Positions 17,855-26,232 are shown, counted from the first letter of the stretch. The stretch: DNA of 64,000 nucleotides from Paenibacillus polysaccharolyticus (GCF_900102085.1 NZ_FMVM01000023.1:1-64000), one strand, 5' to 3'. The notes: generated from the letters alone by a model not told the origin. Numbers and translations are program-made.

Positions 17855-17894
17855 AAACCGTCCCCGCTTTCCTTTGGGAAGGCGGGGACGGTTT
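17855..17894 (+). terminator. Very strong hairpin, probable terminator
   Basis: AAACCGTCCCCGC and GCGGGGACGGTTT form a perfect 13-bp stem that continues through CTTTCC/GGAAGG to a tiny loop. The T-rich tail is short (GTTTGTTGTC), so termination is likely but not certain. It could end xylA transcription 300 bp after the stop. Confidence 0.6.
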
Positions 17895-17915
17895 GTTGTC
17901 ATTGTTGGCCCCCGA

Positions 17916-18910
17916 GTTGCCCCAAACGAGTACGTTTGTACCGTTTGAAAGCAACGTTAGAAGCGGCATGCAGAAACGGAGTGGGCAGAAAGAACCCGGA
18001 GAAACGAAGTGTTCGCATTTACAACCGGATTTCACCCTTGAAGAGGGGACAGTGAAGAAATCCGGGAGTAAGGGGCGATCGCAGGGTTTTCTGCACGCGG
18101 AGTGGCTCAGCATACCGCACCACCAACGCTTTATGCTTTTAAATAAACCAATGATGATTGAAATGTCATTGGAACCCACGTTGCCCCAAACGAGTACGTT
18201 TGTACCGTTTGAAAGCAACGTCACAAGGTACATGCAGAAACGGATTGTGCAGAAAGGACCCGGAGAAACGAAGTGTTCGCATTTACAACCGGATTTCACC
18301 CTTGAAAAGGGGAAGTGAAGAAATCCGGGGGTAAGGGCGATCGCAGGGTTTTCTGCACACGGAGTGACCAGGCATGCCGCACCACCAACGCTTTATGCTT
18401 TTAAATAAACCAATGACGATTGAAATGTCATTGGCCCCCGAGTTGCCCCAAACGAGTACGCTTGTACCGTTTGAAAGCAACGTTAGAAGCGGCATGCAGA
18501 AACGGAGTGAGCAGAAAGGACCCGGAGAAGCGAAGCGCTCGCATTTACAACCGGATTTCACCCTTGAAAAGGGGAAGTGAAGAAATCCGGGGGTAAGGGG
18601 CGATCGGAGGGTTTTCTGCACACGGAGTGACCGGGCATGCCGCACCACCAACGCTTTATTCTTTTAAATAAACCAATGACGATTGAAATGTCATTGGAAC
18701 CTAAGTTGCCCCAAACGAGTACGTTTGTACTGTTTGAAAGCAACGTTACAAGGGGCATGCAGAAACGGAGTGAGCAGAAAGGACCCGGAGAAACGAAGTG
18801 TTCGCATTTACAACCGGATTTCACCCTTGAAGAGGGGACAGTGAAGAAATCCGGGGGTAAGGGGCGATCGGAGGGTTTTCTGCACGCGGAGTGGCTCAGC
18901 ATGCCGCACC
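17916..18910. repeat. Four-unit ~263-bp tandem repeat with conserved hairpins
   Basis: Units start at 17916, 18180, 18442 and 18705 (264, 262 and 263 bp); the fourth stops near 18910. Each has hairpin 1 (GTTGC, CAAACG and GTAC arms, first 40 nt), an enclosing stem TGCAGAAA/TTTCTGCA around a hairpin with CCGGATTTC/GAAATCCGG arms, and, in units 1-3, a hairpin with CCAATGA/TCATTGG arms. Copies differ at loops or at wobble-compatible positions. Unit length is not a multiple of three and frames break between units, so it is not read as coding although open frames of up to 169 codons cross it. Confidence 0.85.
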
Positions 18911-18948
18911 TAAGGTTTCAATCCTGTATAAACGAAAGGAGTATACTT

Positions 18949-20442
18949 ATGAGTTATGTGATTGGCGTCGATCTCGGAACGAGCGCGGTTAAGACCGTTT
19001 TGGTCAATCGTGAAGGCAAAGTGGCATTTGAAGCATCGGAGGCTTATCCGCTCTATCAGCCTAAGGCTGGGTATAGTGAACAAAATCCAGAGGATTGGGT
19101 GGAGCAGACGATCGTTTCGCTTCACAAACTGCTGGAAGTATCAGGCGTGCAGCCTTCCGAAATCGAAGGATTGAGCTTCTCGGGCCAGATGCATGGGCTA
19201 GTACTGGTGGATACAGAAGGCAAACCACTGCGCAATGCCATCCTGTGGAATGATACCCGAACGACAGCACAGTGCCGCCGGATTGAGAAGGTGCTTGATA
19301 GCAAGTTGCTCAGCATTGCCCGGAACCGTGCATTGGAAGGGTTTACGTTACCTAAAATCTTGTGGGTGCAGGAAAATGAACCTGAATTGCTGGAACAAGC
19401 GTCTTTGTTCCTGTTGCCAAAAGACTACGTACGTTACCGCCTGACGGGCGATTACGCGATGGATTATTCCGATGCAGCGGGTACGTTGCTGCTGGATGTG
19501 GCAGGTAAACAATGGAGCACGGAGATCGCATCCGCATTTAATCTGCCGATGACGCTTTGCCCGCGCCTAGTTGAATCATTCGACGAAGTCGGCACCTTGT
19601 TGCCTGAGATTGCAGAGCAAACAGGCTTGGCGCCAGCAACCAAAGTATTTGCTGGCGGTGCCGATAATGCCTGCGGTGCAATTGGTGCAGGCATATTGAG
19701 TGAAGGACAGACGATGTGCAGCATCGGGACGTCCGGAGTTGTTCTCTCGTACGAAGAACGAAAGGATCTCGATTTCGAAGGGAAAGTGCATTTTTTTAAC
19801 CATGGTGAGAAAGATGCCTTCTATATTATGGGTGTGACGCTGGCAGCAGGATACAGTCTCTCCTGGTTTAAAGACACCTTCGCAGCGGACAAATCATTTG
19901 ATGCTCTTCTACAGGGCATTGACCAAATTCCGGCAGGAAGCAACGGTCTGTTGTTCACGCCATATATCGTAGGGGAGCGCACACCTCACCCGGATGCGAA
20001 TATTCGCGGCAGTTTTATCGGCATGGATGCCGGGCATAAACTGGAGCATTTTGGACGTGCTGTAATGGAAGGCATCACCTTCTCGTTACGTGAGTCGATT
20101 GATATTTTGCGTGGTGCAGGCAAGACGGTCAATGAGGTGATCTCCATTGGAGGCGGAGCGAAGAACGAAGCTTGGCTGCAGATGCAAGCGGACATTTTCA
20201 ATGCAACGATTGTGAAGCTGGAGAGTGAGCAAGGTCCGGCGATGGGGGCAGCTATGCTGGCGGCTTATGGCAGTGGCTGGTTCCCGACAATGCAAGAGTG
20301 TGCGGCGGCGTTTATTCGTCCAGCGAAATCTTACGTACCAAACCCGGAGACGGTAGCGGTATATGACGGTTTGTTTGCCCTTTATCAAGAGGTGTACGGA
20401 CAGACACGCGGCTTGAATGATCGTTTGGCGGCATATCGTTAA
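18949..20442 (+). CDS. xylB: Xylulokinase
   Basis: A 497-residue FGGY-family kinase phosphorylating D-xylulose to xylulose 5-phosphate, feeding the pentose phosphate pathway. The N-terminal phosphate motif GVDLGTSAVK is at residues 5-14; SGQMHGLV, WNDTRT, MDYSDAAGTLLLD and the C-terminal signature ISIGGGAKNEAWLQ are typical of XylB. The ATG at 18949 follows AAAGGAG. The upstream frame is open through the tandem repeat to 18637, but those residues are repeat translation and not kinase. It may depend on read-through from xylA or on its own promoter, which is not obvious. Confidence 0.95.
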   Translation: MSYVIGVDLGTSAVKTVLVNREGKVAFEASEAYPLYQPKAGYSEQNPEDWVEQTIVSLHKLLEVSGVQPSEIEGLSFSGQMHGLVLVDTEGKPLRNAILWNDTRTTAQCRRIEKVLDSKLLSIARNRALEGFTLPKILWVQENEPELLEQASLFLLPKDYVRYRLTGDYAMDYSDAAGTLLLDVAGKQWSTEIASAFNLPMTLCPRLVESFDEVGTLLPEIAEQTGLAPATKVFAGGADNACGAIGAGILSEGQTMCSIGTSGVVLSYEERKDLDFEGKVHFFNHGEKDAFYIMGVTLAAGYSLSWFKDTFAADKSFDALLQGIDQIPAGSNGLLFTPYIVGERTPHPDANIRGSFIGMDAGHKLEHFGRAVMEGITFSLRESIDILRGAGKTVNEVISIGGGAKNEAWLQMQADIFNATIVKLESEQGPAMGAAMLAAYGSGWFPTMQECAAAFIRPAKSYVPNPETVAVYDGLFALYQEVYGQTRGLNDRLAAYR

Positions 20443-20513
20443 ATCGAAGGTTTTCATAAGTAGTCCGTATTCAAAAATAAACAGAATAGAAGTATCCTGA
20501 TCCAAAAGCATTC

Positions 20514-20535
20514 GCGCAAGCGAGTGCTTTTTTTG
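20514..20535 (+). terminator. Terminator after xylB
   Basis: AAGCATTCGC pairs with GCGAGTGCTT (one G-U) around GCAA, followed by a T run. No gene is seen in 20536-20660. Confidence 0.85.
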
Positions 20536-20660
20536 TGTTAGGTGTGAAGTAAATCCCGAGGTGGCTATGCGGGAACACTTTGCCCTGCATAACCGGATTC
20601 CAGCTTAGCATAGATTGGATATAGAGGGTTTGCGTCTAAAAGAACCGGAAGCATGGGGGT

Positions 20661-21416
20661 GTGGGGTTGGAAGAACAGGAGCAACACAAACGGGAACAGG
20701 GCAAGGAACGACCAGTTAGGAACAGGCCGCATATCACCTTATCCATGATTGTATGCAACGAGGAGAAGCGATATCTTAGGCAGGCACTTATGACACATCG
20801 TGCATGGATTGATCGGGCTGTCATTATTGATGATGGAAGCACGGATGGGACGGCTGCCATGTGCAAAGAACTTTTACACGGTATCCCTCTTGTACTAGTG
20901 CAGAATCCGGTCTCGCGTTTTTCTGATGAAGTGAGTCTGCGAAAGCAACAATGGGAGGAGACCCTTTCAACTAACCCGGAATGGATTCTTAATCTGGATG
21001 CAGACGAGGTTTTAACGCCGGATTTTGGTGTTTTGAGGGATGACCTCTTAAGTGGAATGGAAGAAGCTATTTACTTCCGTTTATATGATATGTGGAGTGA
21101 GACTGCGTACCGGGAAGATATGTACTGGCAGGCTCATATGTATTATCGGCCTTTTCTAGTCAAGTATCGTCCCGGGATGGTCTATGAATGGAAGGAAACA
21201 CCGCAGCATTGCGGACGATTCCCGTTGAGCATTCAGCATCTGCCCTATGCCTGTCATCCCCCGCGAGTAAAGCATTATGGCTGGGCAAGAGAGGAAGACC
21301 GTGTTCGCAAATATGAGAGATACCAAACACTGGACCCCGAAGCAAGGTATGGCTGGAAAGAGCAATATGAATCGATATTGGATGCAGAGCCACGGCTTAT
21401 TCCATGGTCTGATTAA
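20661..21416 (+). CDS. Family 2 glycosyltransferase
   Basis: Cytosolic GT-A fold glycosyltransferase of about 251 residues. Seen are the N-terminal nucleotide-sugar motif LSMIVCNEE, DDGSTDGT, and the DxD metal motif in NLDADEVLTPDF. Acceptor and sugar are unknown. The start is uncertain: GTG at 20661 is used, and the TTG at 20667 is equally possible; the purine-rich stretch before them is poorly placed for either. The gene is 19 bp before a larger glycosyltransferase, so the two are probably co-transcribed and act on the same glycan or glycoprotein. Confidence 0.85.
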   Translation: MGLEEQEQHKREQGKERPVRNRPHITLSMIVCNEEKRYLRQALMTHRAWIDRAVIIDDGSTDGTAAMCKELLHGIPLVLVQNPVSRFSDEVSLRKQQWEETLSTNPEWILNLDADEVLTPDFGVLRDDLLSGMEEAIYFRLYDMWSETAYREDMYWQAHMYYRPFLVKYRPGMVYEWKETPQHCGRFPLSIQHLPYACHPPRVKHYGWAREEDRVRKYERYQTLDPEARYGWKEQYESILDAEPRLIPWSD

Positions 21417-21435
21417 GGGAAGGAAGTGAGCATCA

Positions 21436-23535
21436 TTGGTGAAAGACCCGCTAGACCGCAAAAACAGTAACAAAAGTGTTCAAGGTGAACCACAAGCGGA
21501 TACCATACCCTCCAAATCTCAGAAGGAGAACCAACATCAACATCCACAGCCACAGGAAAAGGAAAAGGATGAGGATGAGGACATCTCGCAAAGTACCCGT
21601 GAGCGTATCCTGATTGCTAGCCCTGTACGGCAGACAGCTGCCATTCTGAATGAATTTCTGAATTCCCTGCAGAGCCTTGAGCGAAAGACGGTGCGTACAG
21701 ACTATTTGTTTGTAGATGATAATGAGGAGGAAGCCTCCTCCCAAATGCTGAACGATTTTGTACTTCGACATAACGGTAAGGTGATTCATGTTCGCGATAT
21801 GAATGGTACGGAGAGTGGAGACGCGGACGATCCAGGGAACTACAACAAAGATGAAGGTGGTCACTACTGGAGAAACGAACAGGTATGGCGAGTGGCCAGG
21901 CTGAAAAATAACATTTTACAGTATGCACGTGAGCATCAATATGATGGCGTGTTTCTGATCGATTCTGATCTGGTGTTGCACCCTCGAACGCTGGAACAAC
22001 TGGTATCGAGTCAAAACGAGATTGTATCCAACATTTTTTGGACCAGCTGGCAACCGGGAACAAAGGAAATGCCGCAGGTATGGCTTCAGGATGAATATGC
22101 ACTTTATCGGCGGGGTGGTTCAGCTCTCGAAGCAACAGAGGCGCAGGATGAGGACGCACAGGCAAGCGCCTTTCTAAACCAGCTACGTATTCCGGGTTGT
22201 TATGAGGTGGGCGGGTTAGGCGCTTGTACTCTAATTCGGCGATCTGTACTTGAAGCGGGAGTGAATTTTGACCGTATTCCGAATGTTTCTTTTTGGGGAG
22301 AGGATCGTCATTTCTGCATTCGTGCTCAGGCGTACGGGTTTCAACTGTTTGTGGATACCCACTACCCAGCCTATCATATCTATCGTTTGTCCGATTTACC
22401 GGGGGCGGCGGCCTATAACCGCAGAATTAAACGAGGCGAAGAGGGAATTCGAATTAGCTTATGTATGATTGTAAAAAATGAAGAAACTTCCCTCGCCAGA
22501 TGCCTGGACTCCGTAAAAGGAATTGCCGATGAGATCGTCATTGTGGACACAGGTTCCACGGATCGTACAAGGCAAATTGCGGCTCAGTACACCGACTGTA
22601 TTTTCGATTTTGAGTGGGTGGATGACTTTGCGGCGGCGCGTAATTTCGCCTTCGACCAAGCTTCCTGCGAATATATTATGTGGCTGGATGCCGATGATGT
22701 GTTTGAACCGCAGGATCGCGCCAAGCTGATCGCATTGAAACAGTCGCTTGATCCGGCTGTGGACAGTGTAACGATGGATTACAACCTCTCCTTCACGCCA
22801 GAGGGCAAGGTCTCGTATAGTCTACGGCGAAATCGTCTGGTGCGGCGGGATCGCCAGTTTCGCTGGATTGGTGCAGTGCATGAATACCTTGCTGTAGCAG
22901 GCAATTTGCTGCATAGTGATGTGGCTGTGACCCATAAGAAAGATAAGGTGTATACAGATCGAAATTTGCGAATATATCGCAAACGTGAACAGGCCGGTGA
23001 AGACTTCTCACCGCGTGACCTCTATTATTTTGGCAATGAACTGAAAGACCATGCTTTTCATGAGGAAGCCATAACTTACTATGAGAAATTTCTGGACACC
23101 GGACTGGGATGGGTGGAGGATCGGATCGCCGCCTGCCAGAAAATCGCGGATTGCGAGGCAGTACTGAAACGTCCGGAACGGGAATCAGCCGCGTTGTTCC
23201 GTTCCTTTGCCTATGATTTGCCTAGAGCAGAGGTGTGTTGCCGACTGGGGGGATATTTTGCAGATAGAGAAGACTATCGCCAAGCTATATTCTGGTACGA
23301 ACAGGCTGTGCAGGCGAACCGTCCAGGTGATCCGATGGTTGTACTGAATGAAGCCGCATGGACTTGGATGCCGCATCTGCAATTATGTGTATGTTATGAT
23401 CGAATGGGCAATCGAGCGAAAGCGAAGGAGCACAACGATATTGCCCTAACTTATCATCCAACTCACCCAAGCATGTTGTACAATGATCGATATTTCAAGG
23501 ATTTGGCGAAGGAAAGTGTAATGGAGAACGCATAG
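21436..23535 (+). CDS. Two-module glycosyltransferase with C-terminal TPR-like region
   Basis: A protein of 699 residues with two GT-A-like parts. The first (about residues 55-330) starts RILIASPVRQ and has DSDLVLHP as a DxD-type motif. The second (about 335-560) is a classical GT2 module: ISLCMIVKNEE, IVDTGSTDRT, WLDADDVFE. The C-terminal 150 residues look helical and TPR-like (GYFADREDYRQAIFWYEQA). A Lys/Glu/Gln-rich tail precedes module one. The layout of module two plus TPR recalls SunS-type glycosyltransferases of Bacillus, some of which glycosylate proteins or peptides. The TTG at 21436 follows GGAAGGAAGTGAG; the adjacent GTG is an alternative. Confidence 0.85.
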   Translation: MVKDPLDRKNSNKSVQGEPQADTIPSKSQKENQHQHPQPQEKEKDEDEDISQSTRERILIASPVRQTAAILNEFLNSLQSLERKTVRTDYLFVDDNEEEASSQMLNDFVLRHNGKVIHVRDMNGTESGDADDPGNYNKDEGGHYWRNEQVWRVARLKNNILQYAREHQYDGVFLIDSDLVLHPRTLEQLVSSQNEIVSNIFWTSWQPGTKEMPQVWLQDEYALYRRGGSALEATEAQDEDAQASAFLNQLRIPGCYEVGGLGACTLIRRSVLEAGVNFDRIPNVSFWGEDRHFCIRAQAYGFQLFVDTHYPAYHIYRLSDLPGAAAYNRRIKRGEEGIRISLCMIVKNEETSLARCLDSVKGIADEIVIVDTGSTDRTRQIAAQYTDCIFDFEWVDDFAAARNFAFDQASCEYIMWLDADDVFEPQDRAKLIALKQSLDPAVDSVTMDYNLSFTPEGKVSYSLRRNRLVRRDRQFRWIGAVHEYLAVAGNLLHSDVAVTHKKDKVYTDRNLRIYRKREQAGEDFSPRDLYYFGNELKDHAFHEEAITYYEKFLDTGLGWVEDRIAACQKIADCEAVLKRPERESAALFRSFAYDLPRAEVCCRLGGYFADREDYRQAIFWYEQAVQANRPGDPMVVLNEAAWTWMPHLQLCVCYDRMGNRAKAKEHNDIALTYHPTHPSMLYNDRYFKDLAKESVMENA

Positions 23536-23570
23536 AATTTAGTTTAATGGGTTTGAATAGCGATACATGA

Positions 23571-23618
23571 TCAGCGCGTTAGTTGCCATAATGCATGTAA
23601 TGCACGGAAATGTTGCAT
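23571..23618 (-). other. Possible 15-codon ORF with strong ribosome site
   Basis: On the minus strand AAAGGAGGAG is followed 6 nt later by ATG and the peptide MQHFRALHALWQLTR, then TGA. A hairpin lies upstream (23675-23699). The ribosome site is the best in this 870-bp gap, but a 15-codon frame is short enough to be chance. Confidence 0.25.
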
Positions 23619-23674
23619 GTGTAACTCCTCCTTTTCAAAAAAACTAGAATGAATCCCAAGGTTAAAAGAGTCCA

Positions 23675-23699
23675 CCTCTTCGCGATGAAGAGGTTTTTT
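23675..23699 (+). terminator. Terminator downstream of the glycosyltransferase pair
   Basis: CCTCTTC/GAAGAGG forms a perfect 7-bp stem around GCGAT and leads into six T. Confidence 0.8.
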
Positions 23700-23879
23700 G
23701 TTTCTATTTTAAAAACCAAAATTAAGGTAGTGTGCTCACAGGGGAGAAAATCGGCAGTGTTATAAATGAAGAATTTAAGTAACAAGCGGTGTATCTCGGA
23801 GTGGATGTTAGAATGTCGGAGCGGTTATTACATTACGTTAATGGGATTCATGGTGCGTGGGTAATTGGCTCCGACTTTA

Positions 23880-24078
23880 TTCTAACGATCACAGGAGAGC
23901 TTATTTCAAGACTTTTGGGGGTTTGAAAATTCTAATGATCACCACAGACGCTATTTCGCCAAAAATGGACAAAATCGGGTGAAATCATAACTAATTTGAG
24001 TAAATAAGCTCTCTGGAGATCGTTAGAAAATAAAAAGTGGCGAATCAGGCCAAATAAGCTCACTGGTGATCGTTAGAA
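23880..24078. repeat. Palindromic four-box intergenic element, copy 2
   Basis: Boxes of 27 bp lie at 23880-23906 and 23930-23956 (forward, TTCTAAyGATC...TATTT) and at 24002-24028 and 24052-24078 (inverted, AAATAAGCTC...GATCGTTAGAA). Starts are spaced 50, 72 and 50 bp, with 23-bp spacers inside each pair. Box 1 pairs with box 4 and box 2 with box 3, so the whole can fold as one long hairpin. A diverged copy lies at 8113-8310. Apart from this, the tract at 24146 and the terminator, no gene is seen in 23619-24406. Confidence 0.85.
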
Positions 24079-24145
24079 GATTTAAATACTATAATGCTAT
24101 GCCTAAACCGAATCGGCTTTCATAAATTGCAACCACATAATGAAA

Positions 24146-24218
24146 ATGTCTTGATGTCTTGATGTCTTGATGTCTTGATGTCTTGATGTCTTGATGTCTT
24201 GATGTCTTGATGTCTTGA
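24146..24218. repeat. 8-bp microsatellite (TTGATGTC), about nine copies
   Basis: Eight perfect copies of TTGATGTC occupy 24151-24214, with partial copies on both sides; the last runs into TTGACA, a perfect -35 box sequence (24215-24220), although no good -10 follows at 17 bp. Slippage at such tracts alters length. It lies about 190 bp before the aldolase gene. Confidence 0.9.
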
Positions 24219-24406
24219 CACCACTGGTGGACTTATTGTTGCTTTGTTTAAATTCCCTATCTTCACATCACTATGTCCACAGTACCTATTATGGATTAAT
24301 GTATTTCGTTCAATGGAGCATATGCATTACAATAGTTTTTAACGGAAAAGCAGTGTACACCAAGACGGGTCCTCGGCTGCCGAATCTGAACGAAGTAAGG
24401 GAGTGA

Positions 24407-25051
24407 ATGGATATGAATCTGACAAAAGTATTACTCGAATCCAGACTGGTCGCGATCGTTCGCGGTATAAGCCGGGAAGCGGCGGTGACAGCCGGTCAGG
24501 GAATGACCGAAGGCGGCATTCGTCTAATGGAAGTCACGCTGAATACACCGAATGCGCATCAGATCATTGCTGACTGGCGCGAACGTCACGAAGGACAAGC
24601 CTATGTCGGCGCAGGCACGGTACTCAATGTGAGCATGGCGAAGGAGGCCGTGTCTGCAGGGGCACAATTTTTGGTATCCCCCAATGTCGATCTGTCTGTC
24701 ATTGAATATGCTGTAGAACACGGTGTTGAGATTTGGCCCGGGGCCATGACGCCTACGGAGATTGTTGCTGCGCATGAAGCAGGAGCACGGGCTGTTAAGC
24801 TGTTTCCTATGGCTAGTCTGGGTATTCCATACCTGCGTGAAATCAAGGCGCCTCTCGATCACATTCCACTGCTCGCAACGGGTGGTGCGACGCTGGAGAA
24901 TATCGCTTCCTATTATGAGGCAGGTGCAGCCGCAGTAGGCTTGGGAAGTGCACTTTTGCCGAAAGAAGCTCTGAATTCAGGAGATAGCGCACAGATTGCA
25001 GAGCGAGCGAGAGCATTTGTGAAGGCGGCGACAACGAGAACAGACCAGTAG
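24407..25051 (+). CDS. KDPG/KHG aldolase
   Basis: A class I aldolase of 214 residues (212 if started at 24413) that splits 2-keto-3-deoxy-6-phosphogluconate to pyruvate and glyceraldehyde 3-phosphate. Glu42 (MEVTLNT) and the Schiff-base Lys131 (AVKLFPM) are present, with GAGTVL and the FLVSPN segment. AAGGGAG lies 4 nt from the first ATG and 10 nt from the second, so 24413 may be the better start. It would complete the KduI/KduD uronate route, but no KDG kinase gene is in the window. The frame just upstream (ending TGA over the ATG) reads GPRLPNLNEVRE, perhaps the remnant of a lost gene. Confidence 0.92.
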   Translation: MDMNLTKVLLESRLVAIVRGISREAAVTAGQGMTEGGIRLMEVTLNTPNAHQIIADWRERHEGQAYVGAGTVLNVSMAKEAVSAGAQFLVSPNVDLSVIEYAVEHGVEIWPGAMTPTEIVAAHEAGARAVKLFPMASLGIPYLREIKAPLDHIPLLATGGATLENIASYYEAGAAAVGLGSALLPKEALNSGDSAQIAERARAFVKAATTRTDQ

Positions 25052-25262
25052 ACTGCGGTTAGGTAACGGTAAGAGTAAAGGCACTGGAGTAGAGGTTTTA
25101 ATTTAAGAACAAATAAGTAAATTAGGCGTAATGGGGTATATATATAAAGAGTTTACAAGGTTAATCGTTATAACAAACAAAAAGTGGAGATCATTTAACG
25201 TGTAGTTGATCCTGTTATCGTATGATAAGCGTATGTCAGTAGCCAGAGAGGAGAGAGGCCTT

Positions 25263-26225
25263 GTGAAAGCGAGAACGATGATTGGCGGTATGTTGGCAGT
25301 GGCCGCTGTAACTGCGGGTGGTTTATGGAAGGCAGCGGTAAAAAGCCAGACACCCAAAAAAATTCCGATTACGTTGACACCGCCGATGCCTTTTGAGGAT
25401 ATTACCTTTGAAAGTGGAGGGGGACAGGTGCAAGGTTGGTTCATTCCAGCGAGACCCGATGTTCCTAAACCCTGGCCGCTCGTAATCATCGCACATGGCT
25501 GGGGTTCCAATCGCTCTCGTGTATTACGCTATGCACGCCCCATCTGGGAGGCCGGGTATGCACTGTTTATGTATGATGTACGTAGTCATGGAGCCAGTGA
25601 TCCTGTTCGTGCTGCATCGGCCTATCTGTTCAGGGACGATCTACTGGCTGCGTTGACCTATGTATCAGGCCGATCCGAGATTGATCCCGAAGCTATTGGC
25701 GTGCTGGGGCATTCCTTAGGTGGACTGGGGACGATTCTAGCAATTACAGAAGGCATTCCAGTTTCGGCCGTGGTTACCGACTCCATGCCATCCCAATTTC
25801 AGGTGATCGTCAGTTCGGAGCTGAGACGCCGGCGTTTGCCGCTGTTCCCCCTGGCACAGTTGATCCCCCGAATCTGGTTTTGGCGGTTAGGTGAGTCTTT
25901 AAAGACTTATCAGCAGAATGATGCCGTAATGATGCTGAATGAGCGGAGAAGAAGCATGCAGTTGCCATTCCTGATGGTACACTCCAAAGGGGATAACTTT
26001 ATTCCGCCGAGTGAACTGGAATATTTTATGTCCAAAGCCGATCCGCCGGTAGAGCATCTATGGGTTAACAGTGAAGGACACAGTTGCTCAGAGGAAGACC
26101 CGGCTTTCTGGGACACGGTGATTCCGTTCCTGAAAATGCATGTTCGTTCTGCTCCAGAGCGAGTTACGCATGATGAAGCTACAATAAATCAGGACGGAAC
26201 AGATATGCATCATAGTGCAGGTTGA
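25263..26225 (+). CDS. Membrane-anchored alpha/beta hydrolase
   Basis: A protein of 320 residues with an N-terminal hydrophobic segment (about residues 5-20) and an alpha/beta-hydrolase domain. The nucleophile is Ser151 in GHSLGG; HGWGSNRS provides the oxyanion region, and the C-terminal His is in NSEGHSCSEEDP. It resembles BAAT/acyl-CoA thioester hydrolase-like or dienelactone hydrolase-like serine hydrolases in which the domain faces outward or sits at the membrane; the substrate is unknown. The GTG at 25263 follows GAGGAGAGAGG. A TTG at 25206 is possible but has no ribosome site. Confidence 0.85.
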   Translation: MKARTMIGGMLAVAAVTAGGLWKAAVKSQTPKKIPITLTPPMPFEDITFESGGGQVQGWFIPARPDVPKPWPLVIIAHGWGSNRSRVLRYARPIWEAGYALFMYDVRSHGASDPVRAASAYLFRDDLLAALTYVSGRSEIDPEAIGVLGHSLGGLGTILAITEGIPVSAVVTDSMPSQFQVIVSSELRRRRLPLFPLAQLIPRIWFWRLGESLKTYQQNDAVMMLNERRRSMQLPFLMVHSKGDNFIPPSELEYFMSKADPPVEHLWVNSEGHSCSEEDPAFWDTVIPFLKMHVRSAPERVTHDEATINQDGTDMHHSAG

Positions 26226-26232
26226 TAGATGG

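Noticed and set aside
17809..18904. Open frames of 68-169 codons running through the 263-bp repeats, continuous with the xylB frame in places
   Set aside because: Unit lengths of 262-264 bp shift the frame between copies, differences preserve base pairing and not codons, no ribosome sites are placed well, and both strands are equally open.
24146..24218. Direct repeats considered as a CRISPR array
   Set aside because: The unit is 8 bp with no spacers and no cas genes; it is a microsatellite.
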